Below, piece after piece: positions 10,160 to 18,710 of a DNA stretch of 64,000 nucleotides. A program made the position numbers and the translations under genes. Numbering within the stretch: position 1 is the first letter of the stretch; every line of letters begins with the position of its first letter. The notes under the pieces are model-generated. The model saw nothing but the letters and a program-made list of their open reading frames with translations. It was not told where the DNA came from and did no database searches. This DNA comes from Methylocystis sp. MJC1. Its GTDB lineage: Bacteria > Pseudomonadota > Alphaproteobacteria > Rhizobiales > Beijerinckiaceae. The stretch covers positions 1,897,001 to 1,961,000 of the forward strand of contig NZ_CP107558.1 of NCBI RefSeq assembly GCF_026427715.1, in the 5' to 3' direction.

Positions 10160-10756
10160 GTGACAGACGCGAAACAACTCCCGCCCGACGTCTTGGCGCA
10201 GCTCTTTACCGCCGCCCGCACACACAACGGCTGGCGCGACAGGGAAGTGCCCGACTCTCTCCTGGAGCTTGCGGTCGATTACGCTAAATGGGGACCGACA
10301 AGCGCCAATTGCTCCCCCCTGCGGGTCGTCTTCGTGCGCTCGCCGGAGGCCAAGGCGCGGCTCGCGCCCGCCCTGTCGCCCGGCAATCATGACAAGACCT
10401 TGGCCGCGCCGGCGACGGCCATCGTCGGCTATGACCTCGACTTCCCCGAGCATCTGCCTTTTCTTTACCCTGCAGCGGATGCGCGCTCATGGTTCGTCGG
10501 CAATGAGACGCTGATAAAGGACACTGCCTTTCGCAACGGTTCGCTGCAGGGGGCCTATTTGATTCTCGCCTTGCGCGCGGTGGGCTTGGACACGGGCCCG
10601 ATGAGCGGCTTCGACAACGCCAAGGTCGACGCCGAATTTTTCGCCGGCACAAAAATTAAGTCGAACTTTCTCATCAATATCGGCTACGGCGATCCGGCCA
10701 AGCTTTATCCGCGCGGGCCGCGTTTCGCCTTCGAGGATATGGCCAAGATTTTTTGA
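10160..10756 (+). CDS. RutE-like nitroreductase (malonic semialdehyde reductase family)
   Basis: This 198-residue FMN-dependent nitroreductase resembles Rut[13 protein letters not shown] near residue 50, [16 protein letters not shown] in the middle, then a MSGFDN segment and a C-terminal INIGYGD. RutE reduces malonic semialdehyde to 3-hydroxypropionate in uracil degradation, but no other rut gene is nearby, so the substrate is open. I prefer GTG 10160, with AGAGGGG 8 bases upstream; TTG 10154 would be too close. The DoxX gene follows after 7 bp, suggesting co-transcription. Confidence 0.87.
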   Translation: MTDAKQLPPDVLAQLFTAARTHNGWRDREVPDSLLELAVDYAKWGPTSANCSPLRVVFVRSPEAKARLAPALSPGNHDKTLAAPATAIVGYDLDFPEHLPFLYPAADARSWFVGNETLIKDTAFRNGSLQGAYLILALRAVGLDTGPMSGFDNAKVDAEFFAGTKIKSNFLINIGYGDPAKLYPRGPRFAFEDMAKIF

Positions 10757-10763
10757 GGCTTAC

Positions 10764-11153
10764 ATGACGCTCCGAATCATTCCCGCGCGCTTCCTGCCGC
10801 ATGTGCAGGGGCTGCTGCGCATCGTGACCGCCTTCCTGTTTTTGCAGCACGGCACCGCGAAGCTTTTCGGCTACCCGCATGTCGCCATGTTCGACAAGGT
10901 GACGCTCTTGTCGGTGCTGGGCGCCGCCGGCGTCATCGAGCTCGTCGGCGGTTTTTTGCTGTTGATCGGCCTGTTCACGAGGCCAGCCGCTTTCATCCTC
11001 GCCGGTGAGATGGCGGTGGCCTATTTTGGCTTCCATGCTTTGGCGGCTTTCTGGCCGATTCTGAACAAGGGAGAGCTCGCGGCGCTATACTGCTTCGTGT
11101 TCCTCTTCTTTTCGGTGGCGGGGCCAGGGAAGTTCGCGCTCGACAAGGAATAG
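10764..11153 (+). CDS. DoxX family membrane protein
   Basis: This 129-residue inner-membrane protein has four predicted TM helices. It carries the DoxX hallmarks: the FLQHGTAKL segment (about residues 27-35), GVIELVGGFLLLIGLFTRPAAF, and a final FVFLFFSVAGPG helix. DoxX proteins are linked to redox and thiol-stress functions in several bacteria, with no settled reaction. It is 7 bp downstream of the nitroreductase gene, so the pair may act together in a redox process. Confidence 0.9.
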   Translation: MTLRIIPARFLPHVQGLLRIVTAFLFLQHGTAKLFGYPHVAMFDKVTLLSVLGAAGVIELVGGFLLLIGLFTRPAAFILAGEMAVAYFGFHALAAFWPILNKGELAALYCFVFLFFSVAGPGKFALDKE

Positions 11154-11252
11154 GCGGCTTATGGCCATGGCTGTTGACGAGTTGTGCTTGGCCGCCGCGA
11201 CCGTGGCCAAATCTATTGACAAGAGAGGCGTGCGACCTATTCCCTTGCGGAC

Positions 11253-11861
11253 ATGACCGAGACAGCCGTCACGACCAAGCGACGCTCTCACGCCTGGGCG
11301 CTGCCCAATCTGCTGACCTACGGGCGGTGCCTCGCCGTGCCCGTGGTCGCTGGGCTGCTGCTCGCCTCGAGCGAGAACTGGACGCGCTGGACGGCGCTTG
11401 GCGTCTATACGGCAGCGGGAGTGACCGACTTTTTTGACGGCTATCTCGCTCGCGCCTGGCAGCAGCAATCGCCGATCGGCCGCATGCTCGATCCGATCGC
11501 CGACAAGCTCCTGGTCGCCGCGACGCTTCTCGTGGTCGTGGCCAATCAGACGCTCGTCGGATGGACCGTCTGGGCGGCGATCATCATCCTTTGCCGCGAG
11601 ATTCTCGTCTCCGGCATGCGTGAATATCTTGCCGAGCTGAAAGTGCGGCTGCCGGTTTCGACCATCGCCAAATGGAAGACGGCGTTCCAGCTTTTGGCGC
11701 TCGGCTTCTTCATCGTCGGCCCCGCGGGAGAGGCTCTCCTGCCTGGCTCGGTCAAGATCGGCGAGGCCCTTCTTTGGGTCGCCGCTGTTCTGACCCTCTA
11801 CACCGGCGCCGATTATCTGCACGCGGCGATTAGCCATTTCGGAGAAGACGAGCGGCCATGA
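11253..11861 (+). CDS. pgsA: CDP-diacylglycerol--glycerol-3-phosphate 3-phosphatidyltransferase
   Basis: PgsA transfers a phosphatidyl group from CDP-diacylglycerol to glycerol 3-phosphate, the committed step to phosphatidylglycerol and cardiolipin. The 202-residue membrane protein contains the complete CDP-alcohol phosphotransferase signature (DG-x2-AR-x8-G-x3-D-x3-D, starting in FFDGYLAR at about residue 55). Length is normal. Its TGA overlaps the moaD start as ATGA, so pgsA, moaD and moaE are probably translated from one mRNA, an arrangement seen in many alphaproteobacteria. Confidence 0.95.
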   Translation: MTETAVTTKRRSHAWALPNLLTYGRCLAVPVVAGLLLASSENWTRWTALGVYTAAGVTDFFDGYLARAWQQQSPIGRMLDPIADKLLVAATLLVVVANQTLVGWTVWAAIIILCREILVSGMREYLAELKVRLPVSTIAKWKTAFQLLALGFFIVGPAGEALLPGSVKIGEALLWVAAVLTLYTGADYLHAAISHFGEDERP

Positions 11862-12109
11862 AGGCGGTCTATTTCGCTTGGGTCCGCGAGCGGATCGGCG
11901 TTTCGGAAGAAGAAATCGCGCCGCCGCGCGAGGTGGTGACCGTGCGCCAGCTCGTCGAGTGGCTCGCCGCCAGGGGAGACGGCTACGCCGCCGCTTTCGC
12001 CAATCCCAAGACGATCCGGACCGCCATCGACAAGACCCACGCCGCGCCCGACGCGCCGATTGCGAGCGCCCGCGAGATTGCTTTTTTTCCCCCGATGACC
12101 GGCGGCTGA
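11858..12109 (+). CDS. moaD: Molybdopterin synthase sulfur carrier subunit
   Basis: MoaD is the ubiquitin-fold small subunit that carries thiocarboxylate sulfur to precursor Z in molybdenum-cofactor synthesis. The 83-residue product ends in the required Gly-Gly, which is adenylated and sulfurated. It overlaps pgsA by 4 bases (ATGA) and is 2 bases from the moaE start. Confidence 0.94.
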   Translation: MKAVYFAWVRERIGVSEEEIAPPREVVTVRQLVEWLAARGDGYAAAFANPKTIRTAIDKTHAAPDAPIASAREIAFFPPMTGG

Positions 12110-12111
12110 AC

Positions 12112-12579
12112 GTGGCGGAGATTTCGCCAACCATTCGCGTCCAGGCGGAGGACTTCGACGCCGCCGCCGAGGAAGCCCTGTTGACGGCGGGCCGACGCGA
12201 CGTCGGAGCGGTGGTCGCCTTCACCGGCCTGTGTCGGGACGAGGATGGAACGCTCGCTGCTTTGGAGCTCGAGCATTACCCCGGCATGGCGGAGGAGGAG
12301 ATCCGACGCGTCGCGGGGGAGGCTCTGTCGCGCTGGCCGCTCGTCGGCCTGACGATTATCCACCGCCACGGCGTCATTCGTCCGGGCGAGCGGATCGTGC
12401 TGGTGATCGCCGCTGCGCGCCATCGCGGCGAGGCCTTTGCGGCGGCTGAGTTCCTGATGGATTACCTCAAGACCCGGGCGCCCTTCTGGAAGAAGGAGCG
12501 CCGGGTCGACGGCGCCGAGGGCGGCTGGGTCGCCGCCAAAACCGAAGATGACGCTGCGGCCTTGCGGTGGGAGCGATAG
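12112..12579 (+). CDS. moaE: Molybdopterin synthase catalytic subunit
   Basis: MoaE receives sulfur from MoaD and makes molybdopterin from cyclic pyranopterin monophosphate. The 155-residue product has GAVVAFTGLCR near the N-terminus, LELEHYPGMAE, IIHRHGVIRPGE and the C-terminal APFWKKE with the catalytic lysine. I start it at GTG 12112, just after the moaD stop, which gives the family's usual length; an in-frame reading that starts inside moaD would add an arginine-rich tract with no homology. Confidence 0.94.
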   Translation: MAEISPTIRVQAEDFDAAAEEALLTAGRRDVGAVVAFTGLCRDEDGTLAALELEHYPGMAEEEIRRVAGEALSRWPLVGLTIIHRHGVIRPGERIVLVIAAARHRGEAFAAAEFLMDYLKTRAPFWKKERRVDGAEGGWVAAKTEDDAAALRWER

Positions 12580-12661
12580 CAAACCAAATGAGCGGACGGC
12601 TTCCGGCCGCGCGTTACGGCTTCGCTTGATCGCGCCATTGATCCATACCAATGGTCCACAC

Positions 12662-14710
12662 ATGACCAAAGCGGGCGGCGATGCTGAGGAGCAAAACGAC
12701 GCGTCGGGGAGCGCCGATTCCACGACAGCGGAAAGCTGGCGGCAGTGGGAAAATTTCGCTCGGGCCCAGCAGCTCGGCCAAATCGGCTGGTGGCGGCTGG
12801 ACGTAACCAGAAATGTCCTCACCTGGTCTGCGGAGAACTACCGCATTTTTGGCCAGCCCATCGGGGCGCCGCAGACATATGAGACCTTCCTCGAGACGGT
12901 CCATCCCGACGACCGGGCCTATGTCCATGAGAGATGGACAGCCGCGCTGCATGGCGAGCCCTATGACATCGAGCATCGCGTCCTGGTTGACGGCCGGGAG
13001 AAATGGGTGCGCGAAAAAGCCTGCCTCGAATTCGACGCGACCGGAGCGCTGCTCGGCGGTTTCGGCGTCACGCAGGACATTTCTGAGCGAAAACACGCTG
13101 AAATCGCGCTGCAATGGGGCGTTCGGCGCAATGAGCTTTTGACGCGGATCGCGGCGCGGCTCCTACAATCGAGCGACGTTCAGGGCGTCGTGGAGGAGCT
13201 CTGCGCCGAAGTCATGCAGTTCCTCGATTGCCAGGCCTTTTTCAATTATCTCGTCGATGAGGAAGGGGGCTGCCTGCGCCTCAACGCTTGCGCGGGCATA
13301 CCGGAGGATCGGGCGCGCGAGATCGAGTGGCTCGACTACGGCGTCGCCATATGTGGCACGGTCGCCCGCGACCGGGAAAGGATCGTCGCGGACAATATTT
13401 CCGTCGGCGCAGACCCACGAACCGCAATCGTGGCTTCCTGCGGGATCAAAGCCTATTGCTGCCATCCCCTCATAGCGCAGGGCAGGCTTATGGGCACTTT
13501 GTCGTTCGGGGCAAAGACGCGGCCAGCCTTCACCGACGCCGAGATCGAGGTCATGCAGGCGGTAAGCCAGCTCGTTTCCATGGCGATGGCGCGCCTGAGG
13601 ATGGAGCAGGCTCTGCTGGAAGCCGACCGGCGGAAGGATGAATTCATCGCGACATTGGCGCATGAATTGCGCAATCCTTTAGCGCCGATCCGAACCGGCC
13701 TCCTCGTTCTCAAACGGACCGGCGGGCAGGGGCCCAACGCCGTTCGCGTTCAGGAGATGATGGAGCGGCAGGTCGATCACATCGTCCGCCTCGTGGACGA
13801 TTTGCTGGAGGTGTCGCGCATCCGCAGCGGCAAGATCGAGCTCAAGAGGGAGCGGCTCGATCTGCGCGACCTCATGGACCAGGCCATCGAGGCCAGCCAG
13901 CAATTTCTCGACGCCAACGGCGTCTCGCTGACGGTCGTGCGGCCCGACGAGCCGCTCATGATCGACGGCGATCCGGTGCGGCTCGTGCAGGTCATCGCCA
14001 ATCTTCTCAGCAACGCCGCCAAATATACGCCGTCCGGCGGCCGCGCGGAGATCGCGGCGAGGCGCGTCGGGAGCCAGGTCGAACTGACCGTCGCCGACAA
14101 TGGCGTCGGCATACCGACGGACATGCTGCCGCACGTCTTCGACCTTTTCGCGCAGGTTGATCGGACATTGGGCCGCGCCCAGGGCGGTCTCGGCATTGGC
14201 CTAGCGCTCGTGCGCAAGTTGCTGCGGCTGCATGGCGGGCTGGTCGAGGCGCGCAGCGACGGGCCGGGCAAGGGCAGCACTTTCGTGGTGCGGCTGCCGC
14301 TCGCGCTCGGCGTTGCGCAAGGCGGGCCCCAACCGCAGGGGAGCCGATCCGCCCCCCGCGTGCTGATCATCGAGGACGATGACGACGCGGTCCATAGCTT
14401 ATCCATGCTGCTGCGCGCCCAGGGCGCGAATGTCCGGACCGCGTTCGACGGAAAAAGGGGCGTCGAGGCGGTCCAGGACTTCCACCCGGAGGTCGTCTTC
14501 ATCGACCTCGGATTGGCGGGGATGGACGGTTACGAGGCGGCGCGCCGCATTCGCGCCATGCCCGAAGGCCGGGACACGATCATTGTCGCCCTCACGCGCT
14601 GGGGCGGGGAAACCGCGCGGGAGCATGTGAAAAAGGCCGGCTTCGATCTCCACATCGCCAAGCCGACTTCAATGGGCGACATCGAAAGAGTTTTGGATTT
14701 TCGCCGCTGA
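12662..14710 (+). CDS. PAS-GAF hybrid histidine kinase with C-terminal receiver
   Basis: This 682-residue protein has no TM helix, so it is cytoplasmic. Order: PAS/PAC (about residues 40-150; GWWRLD, HPDDR), GAF (about 155-315), HisKA with His334 in LAHELRNPL, HATPase_c (NLLSNAAKYT, DNGVGIP, GGLGIGLAL), and REC with Asp615 and Lys667. GAF cysteines (for example in SCGIKAYCCHPL) could bind a cofactor or sense redox, but nothing proves this. I chose ATG 12662 because the longer frame overlaps moaE. No cognate regulator is adjacent. Confidence 0.92.
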   Translation: MTKAGGDAEEQNDASGSADSTTAESWRQWENFARAQQLGQIGWWRLDVTRNVLTWSAENYRIFGQPIGAPQTYETFLETVHPDDRAYVHERWTAALHGEPYDIEHRVLVDGREKWVREKACLEFDATGALLGGFGVTQDISERKHAEIALQWGVRRNELLTRIAARLLQSSDVQGVVEELCAEVMQFLDCQAFFNYLVDEEGGCLRLNACAGIPEDRAREIEWLDYGVAICGTVARDRERIVADNISVGADPRTAIVASCGIKAYCCHPLIAQGRLMGTLSFGAKTRPAFTDAEIEVMQAVSQLVSMAMARLRMEQALLEADRRKDEFIATLAHELRNPLAPIRTGLLVLKRTGGQGPNAVRVQEMMERQVDHIVRLVDDLLEVSRIRSGKIELKRERLDLRDLMDQAIEASQQFLDANGVSLTVVRPDEPLMIDGDPVRLVQVIANLLSNAAKYTPSGGRAEIAARRVGSQVELTVADNGVGIPTDMLPHVFDLFAQVDRTLGRAQGGLGIGLALVRKLLRLHGGLVEARSDGPGKGSTFVVRLPLALGVAQGGPQPQGSRSAPRVLIIEDDDDAVHSLSMLLRAQGANVRTAFDGKRGVEAVQDFHPEVVFIDLGLAGMDGYEAARRIRAMPEGRDTIIVALTRWGGETAREHVKKAGFDLHIAKPTSMGDIERVLDFRR

Positions 14711-14724
14711 TGAGCGCGCGAGCG

Positions 14725-15291
14725 CTAAAGCAGCTGCACCGGGGCGATCGCCGACACGACCCAAGCATGCAAAGCGGCCATGGCGACCGTCAGGAACAGC
14801 GCCACCAGCGTGAAGACGTCGAGATTGTCCTTGGGCACCCGCATCATCCGCGTCAGGCCCAGCGAAAAGACATAGATGCCGTAAAGCCCCAGCACGTCGA
14901 GGAAGCGTAATCCCGGCACGAGGCCGAAAGCCGAGGCGAGCCAGGCTGGCGTATAGGAATAGGCCGCGAGCGCCAGCGCCCGTCGATCATCGCTGCGGCC
15001 GTCGAAATAAGGGGCCGCCATGGAGATCACGAAGGCGGTCATGAAAAGCGCAGGCAGGCTCAGCGCATATTGCGCGACGGCGTGCAGCGCGCCTGCCACG
15101 ACGGGAGTGTGCAATCCGCGACTCCCGAACAGCCACGACCCCAAAAAGCTGGCGAAGGGCGGAATGGCCGCAAGGATGCCTATATACTTCAGATACAGCT
15201 CGAGGACGGATGTGTCCTCCGATTCGATCCGCTCCCACTCCTGCCGGGGAGTCAGAATCAGGCCTTTTATCCGAGAAATCATATCCTTCAT
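14725..15291 (-). CDS. Yip1 family membrane protein
   Basis: This 188-residue protein matches the Yip1 family: an N-terminal IKGLILTPRQEW segment, then about five TM helices (LYLKYIGILAAIPPFA, VVAGALHAVAQYALSL, ALAAYSYTPAWLASA, LGLYGIYVFSLGL, VALFLTVAMAALHAW). The W-x-x-I and Y-T-P motifs are typical. Its bacterial role is not established. It is convergent with the hybrid kinase (15-bp gap) and divergent from the UPF0104 gene. Confidence 0.85.
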   Translation of the reverse strand: MKDMISRIKGLILTPRQEWERIESEDTSVLELYLKYIGILAAIPPFASFLGSWLFGSRGLHTPVVAGALHAVAQYALSLPALFMTAFVISMAAPYFDGRSDDRRALALAAYSYTPAWLASAFGLVPGLRFLDVLGLYGIYVFSLGLTRMMRVPKDNLDVFTLVALFLTVAMAALHAWVVSAIAPVQLL

Positions 15292-15438
15292 GGCGTCGTT
15301 CTTCCGCCCGGCGCTCCTCTTTCGAGTGGCTTGGCCGGCGCTTGTGGCTTGCTCAGGACTTGCTTACATGCGAGGGAATGCGCAGGCCAGCATCGGCCGC
15401 TGACGAAGTCCCAAATAACGTCTAACGCGACAGGCTGC

Positions 15439-16431
15439 ATGAAAAAACTGGCAGAATATTTCTGGCCCGTGATCGGGCTCGCCGCCGTCATCGGCTCATT
15501 TTACCTGCTCTATCACGAGTTCCAGGGCGAATCCGTCGGCACAGAGGTTTGGGCCTATCTCAGGGCCATTCCCGCGTCGGATTATTTCTTTGCGGCGCTT
15601 TCGACCCTGCTGGCCTATGCGGCGCTCGCCTGGTACGACCGGATCGCGCTGCTGCATCTGGGCGTCACCCACATCTCGTGGATTTTCATCTCCGTTTGTT
15701 CCTTCACCACTTATGCGCTGTCCCACAATATCGGCGCGAGCGTCTTCTCCGGCGCCATGGTGCGCTACCGCGCCTATTCGTCGAAAGGGCTGACGGCGAC
15801 GCAGGTCGCGACGCTGGTGGTGCTCTGCTCCTACACCTTCGCCTTCGGCAATGTGCTGCTCGGGGGGCTTCTGCTCACCTACGACCCCACGATGATGCAG
15901 CGCCTCGCGGGTTTCCTGCCGGACGTCTTCACCCATCCGCATACGGCGCGCACGGTCGGCCTGCTCTGTTTGGGCTTCGTTGCGGTCTATGTGGTCGGCT
16001 CGCTGATGCATTTCAGGCCGTTCCGTTTCGGCAAGTTCGAGATCACCTATCCGCGGCCAGCCGTCATGGTCCAACAGCTCTTTGCAGCGCCGGCCGAGCT
16101 CATCGGCGCGGCGGGCATCATCTATTTCGCGCTGCCAGAGCAGGGGAACCCGGGCTATATCGTCGTCCTCGCCGCCTTCCTCCTGTCTTTCTCGGCGGCG
16201 CTCGTCTCCCATGCGCCGGGCGGACTCGGCGTCTTCGAGCTTGTCTTCATCAATCTGATGCCGGATGTGCCGCGCTTGCAGGTTCTGGCGGCGCTGCTGG
16301 TGTGGCGGCTGTTCTATCTCATTATTCCGCTGCTCGCGGCGCTCGTCGTCGTCGGGCTCTTCGAGCGCAAGAAGCTCGCGGAGAAGCTGCGGGGCCATGC
16401 CAGCGCGACGGAGGGACCGCCGCCAGCCTAG
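15439..16431 (+). CDS. UPF0104 / lysylphosphatidylglycerol synthase TM-region protein
   Basis: This 330-residue inner-membrane protein has 7-8 TM helices and matches UPF0104, which resembles the flippase part of MprF. Typical segments are SHNIGASVFSGAMVRYR (about residues 95-112) and SHAPGGLGVFELV (about 258-270). There is no lysyltransferase domain, so it cannot itself make lysyl-PG. It may translocate or sense a lipid, but that is inference. I chose ATG 15439 because the longer frame runs through the divergent Yip1 gene. An intrinsic terminator follows. Confidence 0.87.
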   Translation: MKKLAEYFWPVIGLAAVIGSFYLLYHEFQGESVGTEVWAYLRAIPASDYFFAALSTLLAYAALAWYDRIALLHLGVTHISWIFISVCSFTTYALSHNIGASVFSGAMVRYRAYSSKGLTATQVATLVVLCSYTFAFGNVLLGGLLLTYDPTMMQRLAGFLPDVFTHPHTARTVGLLCLGFVAVYVVGSLMHFRPFRFGKFEITYPRPAVMVQQLFAAPAELIGAAGIIYFALPEQGNPGYIVVLAAFLLSFSAALVSHAPGGLGVFELVFINLMPDVPRLQVLAALLVWRLFYLIIPLLAALVVVGLFERKKLAEKLRGHASATEGPPPA

Positions 16432-16453
16432 GCGCTCAGGGGAATATGCAACG

Positions 16454-16487
16454 AAAAAAGCCGGCCCAAATCGGGACCGGCTTTTTT
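16454..16487. terminator. Bidirectional intrinsic terminator between UPF0104 and sciP
   Basis: An A6-GCCGG(N)CC stem pairs with GGGACCGGC-T6 across a short loop, giving a GC stem flanked by A-run and T-run. It can end transcription from both convergent genes. Confidence 0.85.
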
Positions 16488-16512
16488 AATCGGGCCGTAG
16501 GATGCGTGCGCC

Positions 16513-16788
16513 TTACATCCGATACTGCTGCAGCCGCGTCGTGCGCAGTCCGGCGAGGCCATGCTGGTCGATCGACATCTGCCAGCTCAGGAACTCGTCG
16601 ACCGTCAGCGTATAGCGGTTGCACGCTTCGTCGAGGGAAAGAAGACCGCCCCGGACCGCCGCGACCACTTCCGCCTTGCGGCGAATGACCCAGCGCTTCG
16701 TGGATGGCGGCGGCAAATCCGCAATTGTCAGAGGGCTGCCGTCGGGGCCTATGACATATTTGACACGCGGACGATGCGTCTCGGTCAT
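16513..16788 (-). CDS. sciP: SciP-type CtrA inhibitor (DUF1153)
   Basis: SciP is a small HTH protein that, in Caulobacter, binds CtrA and represses CtrA-dependent promoters in G1. The 91-residue product has the near-invariant N-terminus MTETHRPRVKYVIGPDG, then PPPSTKRWVIRRKAEVV and the HTH with LSLDEACNRYTLTVDEF. I chose the start at 16788 because the homology begins there; an upstream in-frame ATG (16815) adds nine unconserved residues. Two CtrA-like boxes lie 57-113 bp upstream, which fits known CtrA control of sciP. Assignment is strong; the cell-cycle role in this host is by homology. Confidence 0.93.
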   Translation of the reverse strand: MTETHRPRVKYVIGPDGSPLTIADLPPPSTKRWVIRRKAEVVAAVRGGLLSLDEACNRYTLTVDEFLSWQMSIDQHGLAGLRTTRLQQYRM

Positions 16789-16844
16789 AATTTTACTCGC
16801 ATACTCTACGACCACACAGTAACCGCCTTATAGCGCCTAGCCTT

Positions 16845-16859
16845 TTAAGATTTGCCTAA
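16845..16859. promoter_or_regulatory. CtrA-like box 1 upstream of sciP
   Basis: TTAA-N7-CTAA, one mismatch from TTAA-N7-TTAA, sits 57-71 bp upstream of the sciP start codon. It is one of two such boxes in a 260-bp intergenic region. Confidence 0.55.
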
Positions 16860-16886
16860 ACGCGCCAGGTCCATACATAATCAAGT

Positions 16887-16901
16887 TTAAACCAGATTTT
16901 A
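16887..16901. promoter_or_regulatory. CtrA-like box 2 upstream of sciP
   Basis: TTAA-N7-TTTA, one mismatch from TTAA-N7-TTAA, sits 99-113 bp upstream of sciP and 42 bp (about four helical turns) from box 1. The pairing makes a real operator more likely than a lone match would. Confidence 0.5.
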
Positions 16902-17048
16902 GGAAGTTTAGGCGCGCCCCAGGCGTCGCCTTGTTTTCGCCAGAGTTTTCGCGCCGTAACCGCACGTCGGGGACGATCTACTGCTGCTTTATGCAGGCAA
17001 AATATCATTAATGCTTCCTGAAATGCTGTGTCTTTATTTGCGTCTCAC

Positions 17049-17774
17049 TCAGAAGCGGGTGGTCAGCCCGGTCAACCATTCCGGAGACGCCGAGACGAGC
17101 GCGGCTTCGAGCATCTTGTCTGTCCCGCTCAAGATGAGCAGGCCCAAAGCAAGGAAGAGCAGGCCCATAGCCTGTTTCAGCTTCTTTCCGGCGGCGAGCA
17201 GCGGATCGCGCCAGCGCGCGAAGGCCTTTCTGGAAAGGAAGCCCAGGACCAAGAGCGGCGCGGCCGCGCCGAGTCCGAAGACGCCCATGGTTGCGGCGAC
17301 AGCTCCCAGATCCTCGCCGCGCGAGGCGAGTACCGAGGCCGCGCCGAGCGTCGGGCCGACGCAAGGGCTCCAGATGGCGCCGAGCAGAAGCCCCACGCCA
17401 AATTGACCGAAGAGCCCGCCCGACGCGCCAGCGCCGCCAAAGGCCGCGTTGAGCCGGTCGCTGAGCGGGCCGCCCGCAGCCGCCACCCGCGCCTGAAGCG
17501 CCGGAAAGAGCAAGACGAGGCCGAGCGCCATCATCAGCGCCGCGGCGCCGACCCGGAAGGCGTCGCCATCGAGGCCAATCGAGAACCCGATCGTCGCGAC
17601 GAAGAGACCGATCGCCACAAAGGAGAGGGCGACGCCGAGGGCGAGGAGCGCCGGCGCCCATTTATGCTCGGTCGCCGCCGCGCCGAGCACCAGCGGCAAC
17701 AGCGGCAGCACGCAGGGCGACAGCGCCGACAGCAGGCCAGCAAGGAAGGCAAGACCGAGGGCGCCGGCGCTCAT
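17049..17774 (-). CDS. CcdA/DsbD-like transmembrane thiol-disulfide carrier
   Basis: This 241-residue inner-membrane protein with six predicted TM helices carries electrons across the membrane. The conserved cysteine pair is Cys21 (ALSPCVLPLLP) and Cys138 (IWSPCVGPTLG), the CcdA/DsbD signature. It should reduce a periplasmic thioredoxin partner, most likely the protein encoded just before it. Its ATG follows the thioredoxin TGA after one base, so the two are translationally coupled. It is the last gene of the minus-strand DUF2892-sigma-thioredoxin-CcdA run. Confidence 0.9.
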   Translation of the reverse strand: MSAGALGLAFLAGLLSALSPCVLPLLPLVLGAAATEHKWAPALLALGVALSFVAIGLFVATIGFSIGLDGDAFRVGAAALMMALGLVLLFPALQARVAAAGGPLSDRLNAAFGGAGASGGLFGQFGVGLLLGAIWSPCVGPTLGAASVLASRGEDLGAVAATMGVFGLGAAAPLLVLGFLSRKAFARWRDPLLAAGKKLKQAMGLLFLALGLLILSGTDKMLEAALVSASPEWLTGLTTRF

Positions 17775-17775
17775 G

Positions 17776-18153
17776 TCACAGGGCCATGTCGAGCAGTTCG
17801 CCGATCGCCTTGGGGCTCGTCTCGCCAACCGAGCGGCCGACCTCCTTGGCGCCCTTGAACACGATGATCGTGCTTTGGCTCGTGGCCTTGAAAGCGCGCA
17901 CCACGTCCTTCCGCCCGTCGAAATCGACCCGGAATGCCTCGACGCCCGAGAATTTCGGATCGGCTTCGAGCTTATGGAGGATGGGCTCCTGGGCGCGGCA
18001 GGTCGGGCACCAGGGCGCGTAGATATGGACGATAACGCCTTTGCCGGCCTTCTGCGCCGCTGAAAATGCGCTCGCCGTATAGGCCTGTTCGGCGCTGGCG
18101 GGTCCGGCAAGAGCGGCGAGGGCAAAGAAGGCGAGAATAATGTTGCGTAACAT
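17776..18153 (-). CDS. Periplasmic thioredoxin-like protein
   Basis: This is 125 residues with a signal peptide (MLRNIILAFFALAALAG, cleavage near ASAEQ) and a thioredoxin fold with active site WCPTC (Cys49, Cys52). Next comes the TIIVFKGAKEVGR strand-turn in place of the usual cis-Pro region; the cis-proline appears to be missing or replaced (SQSTIIVF), which would alter substrate use. I chose 18153 because upstream in-frame ATG 18201 lies inside the sigma-factor gene. It is probably reduced by the adjacent CcdA. Confidence 0.87.
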   Translation of the reverse strand: MLRNIILAFFALAALAGPASAEQAYTASAFSAAQKAGKGVIVHIYAPWCPTCRAQEPILHKLEADPKFSGVEAFRVDFDGRKDVVRAFKATSQSTIIVFKGAKEVGRSVGETSPKAIGELLDMAL

Positions 18154-18169
18154 GGTCACCCCATATGCG

Positions 18170-18706
18170 TTAGCGGTTCGTCTCGTTCTCGTCGGCGTCA
18201 ATGAGATAATCCCTCACGAGGGCGCGGGCGCGACGCAGCCTGCTCTTGGCCGTCGCCAGAGGAATATTCAAACGCTCGACAATCTCCGACATCGTCAGCT
18301 CCTCGAAATCGCGCAGCAGCACGATTTCGAGATAATGCGCCGGCAGGGATTCCAAAGCGCAAGCAAGCTCCGCCCTAAGCTCGGCGGTCGGGGCGCTGGC
18401 GAACCAGGCTTCCAGCTTCTCGTCGTCTATATTCTCATGGGCGAACATCTTGCGCGAGAGGCGCTGGCACTCGCGCCGGACCACGGTAAACAGCCAGCTT
18501 GCGAAAGACGCCGCGACGCGCAAGGACGTGACATGGCGGGCGACGACGAGCAGGGTTTCCTGCACGGCGTCGTCGATCTCGCTCGTCGCGCAGTGGCGAA
18601 GCGCATAGCGGCGGACGTCTCCACGGCAGTCGACGAGAAGCTGGTCGAGCGCGAGCGCGTCGCCGCGCTTCACGCCCAGGATCAATTGGCTGCGCTCTAC
18701 GGCCAT
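18170..18706 (-). CDS. ECF-type RNA polymerase sigma factor
   Basis: This 178-residue sigma-70 family protein has region 2 (DALALDQLL, DDAVQETLLVVARH at about residues 45-60, SFASWLFTVVRRE) and a region 4 helix-turn-helix (LTMSEIVERLNIPLATAKSRL at about 135-160). It resembles ECF factors that are usually paired with a zinc anti-sigma; no such gene is adjacent. Its immediate neighbours are a CPAC-containing membrane protein 4 bp before it and a periplasmic thioredoxin 16 bp after it, so it probably responds to an envelope redox signal. That is inference from context. Confidence 0.92.
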   Translation of the reverse strand: MAVERSQLILGVKRGDALALDQLLVDCRGDVRRYALRHCATSEIDDAVQETLLVVARHVTSLRVAASFASWLFTVVRRECQRLSRKMFAHENIDDEKLEAWFASAPTAELRAELACALESLPAHYLEIVLLRDFEELTMSEIVERLNIPLATAKSRLRRARALVRDYLIDADENETNR

Positions 18707-18710
18707 TCGC

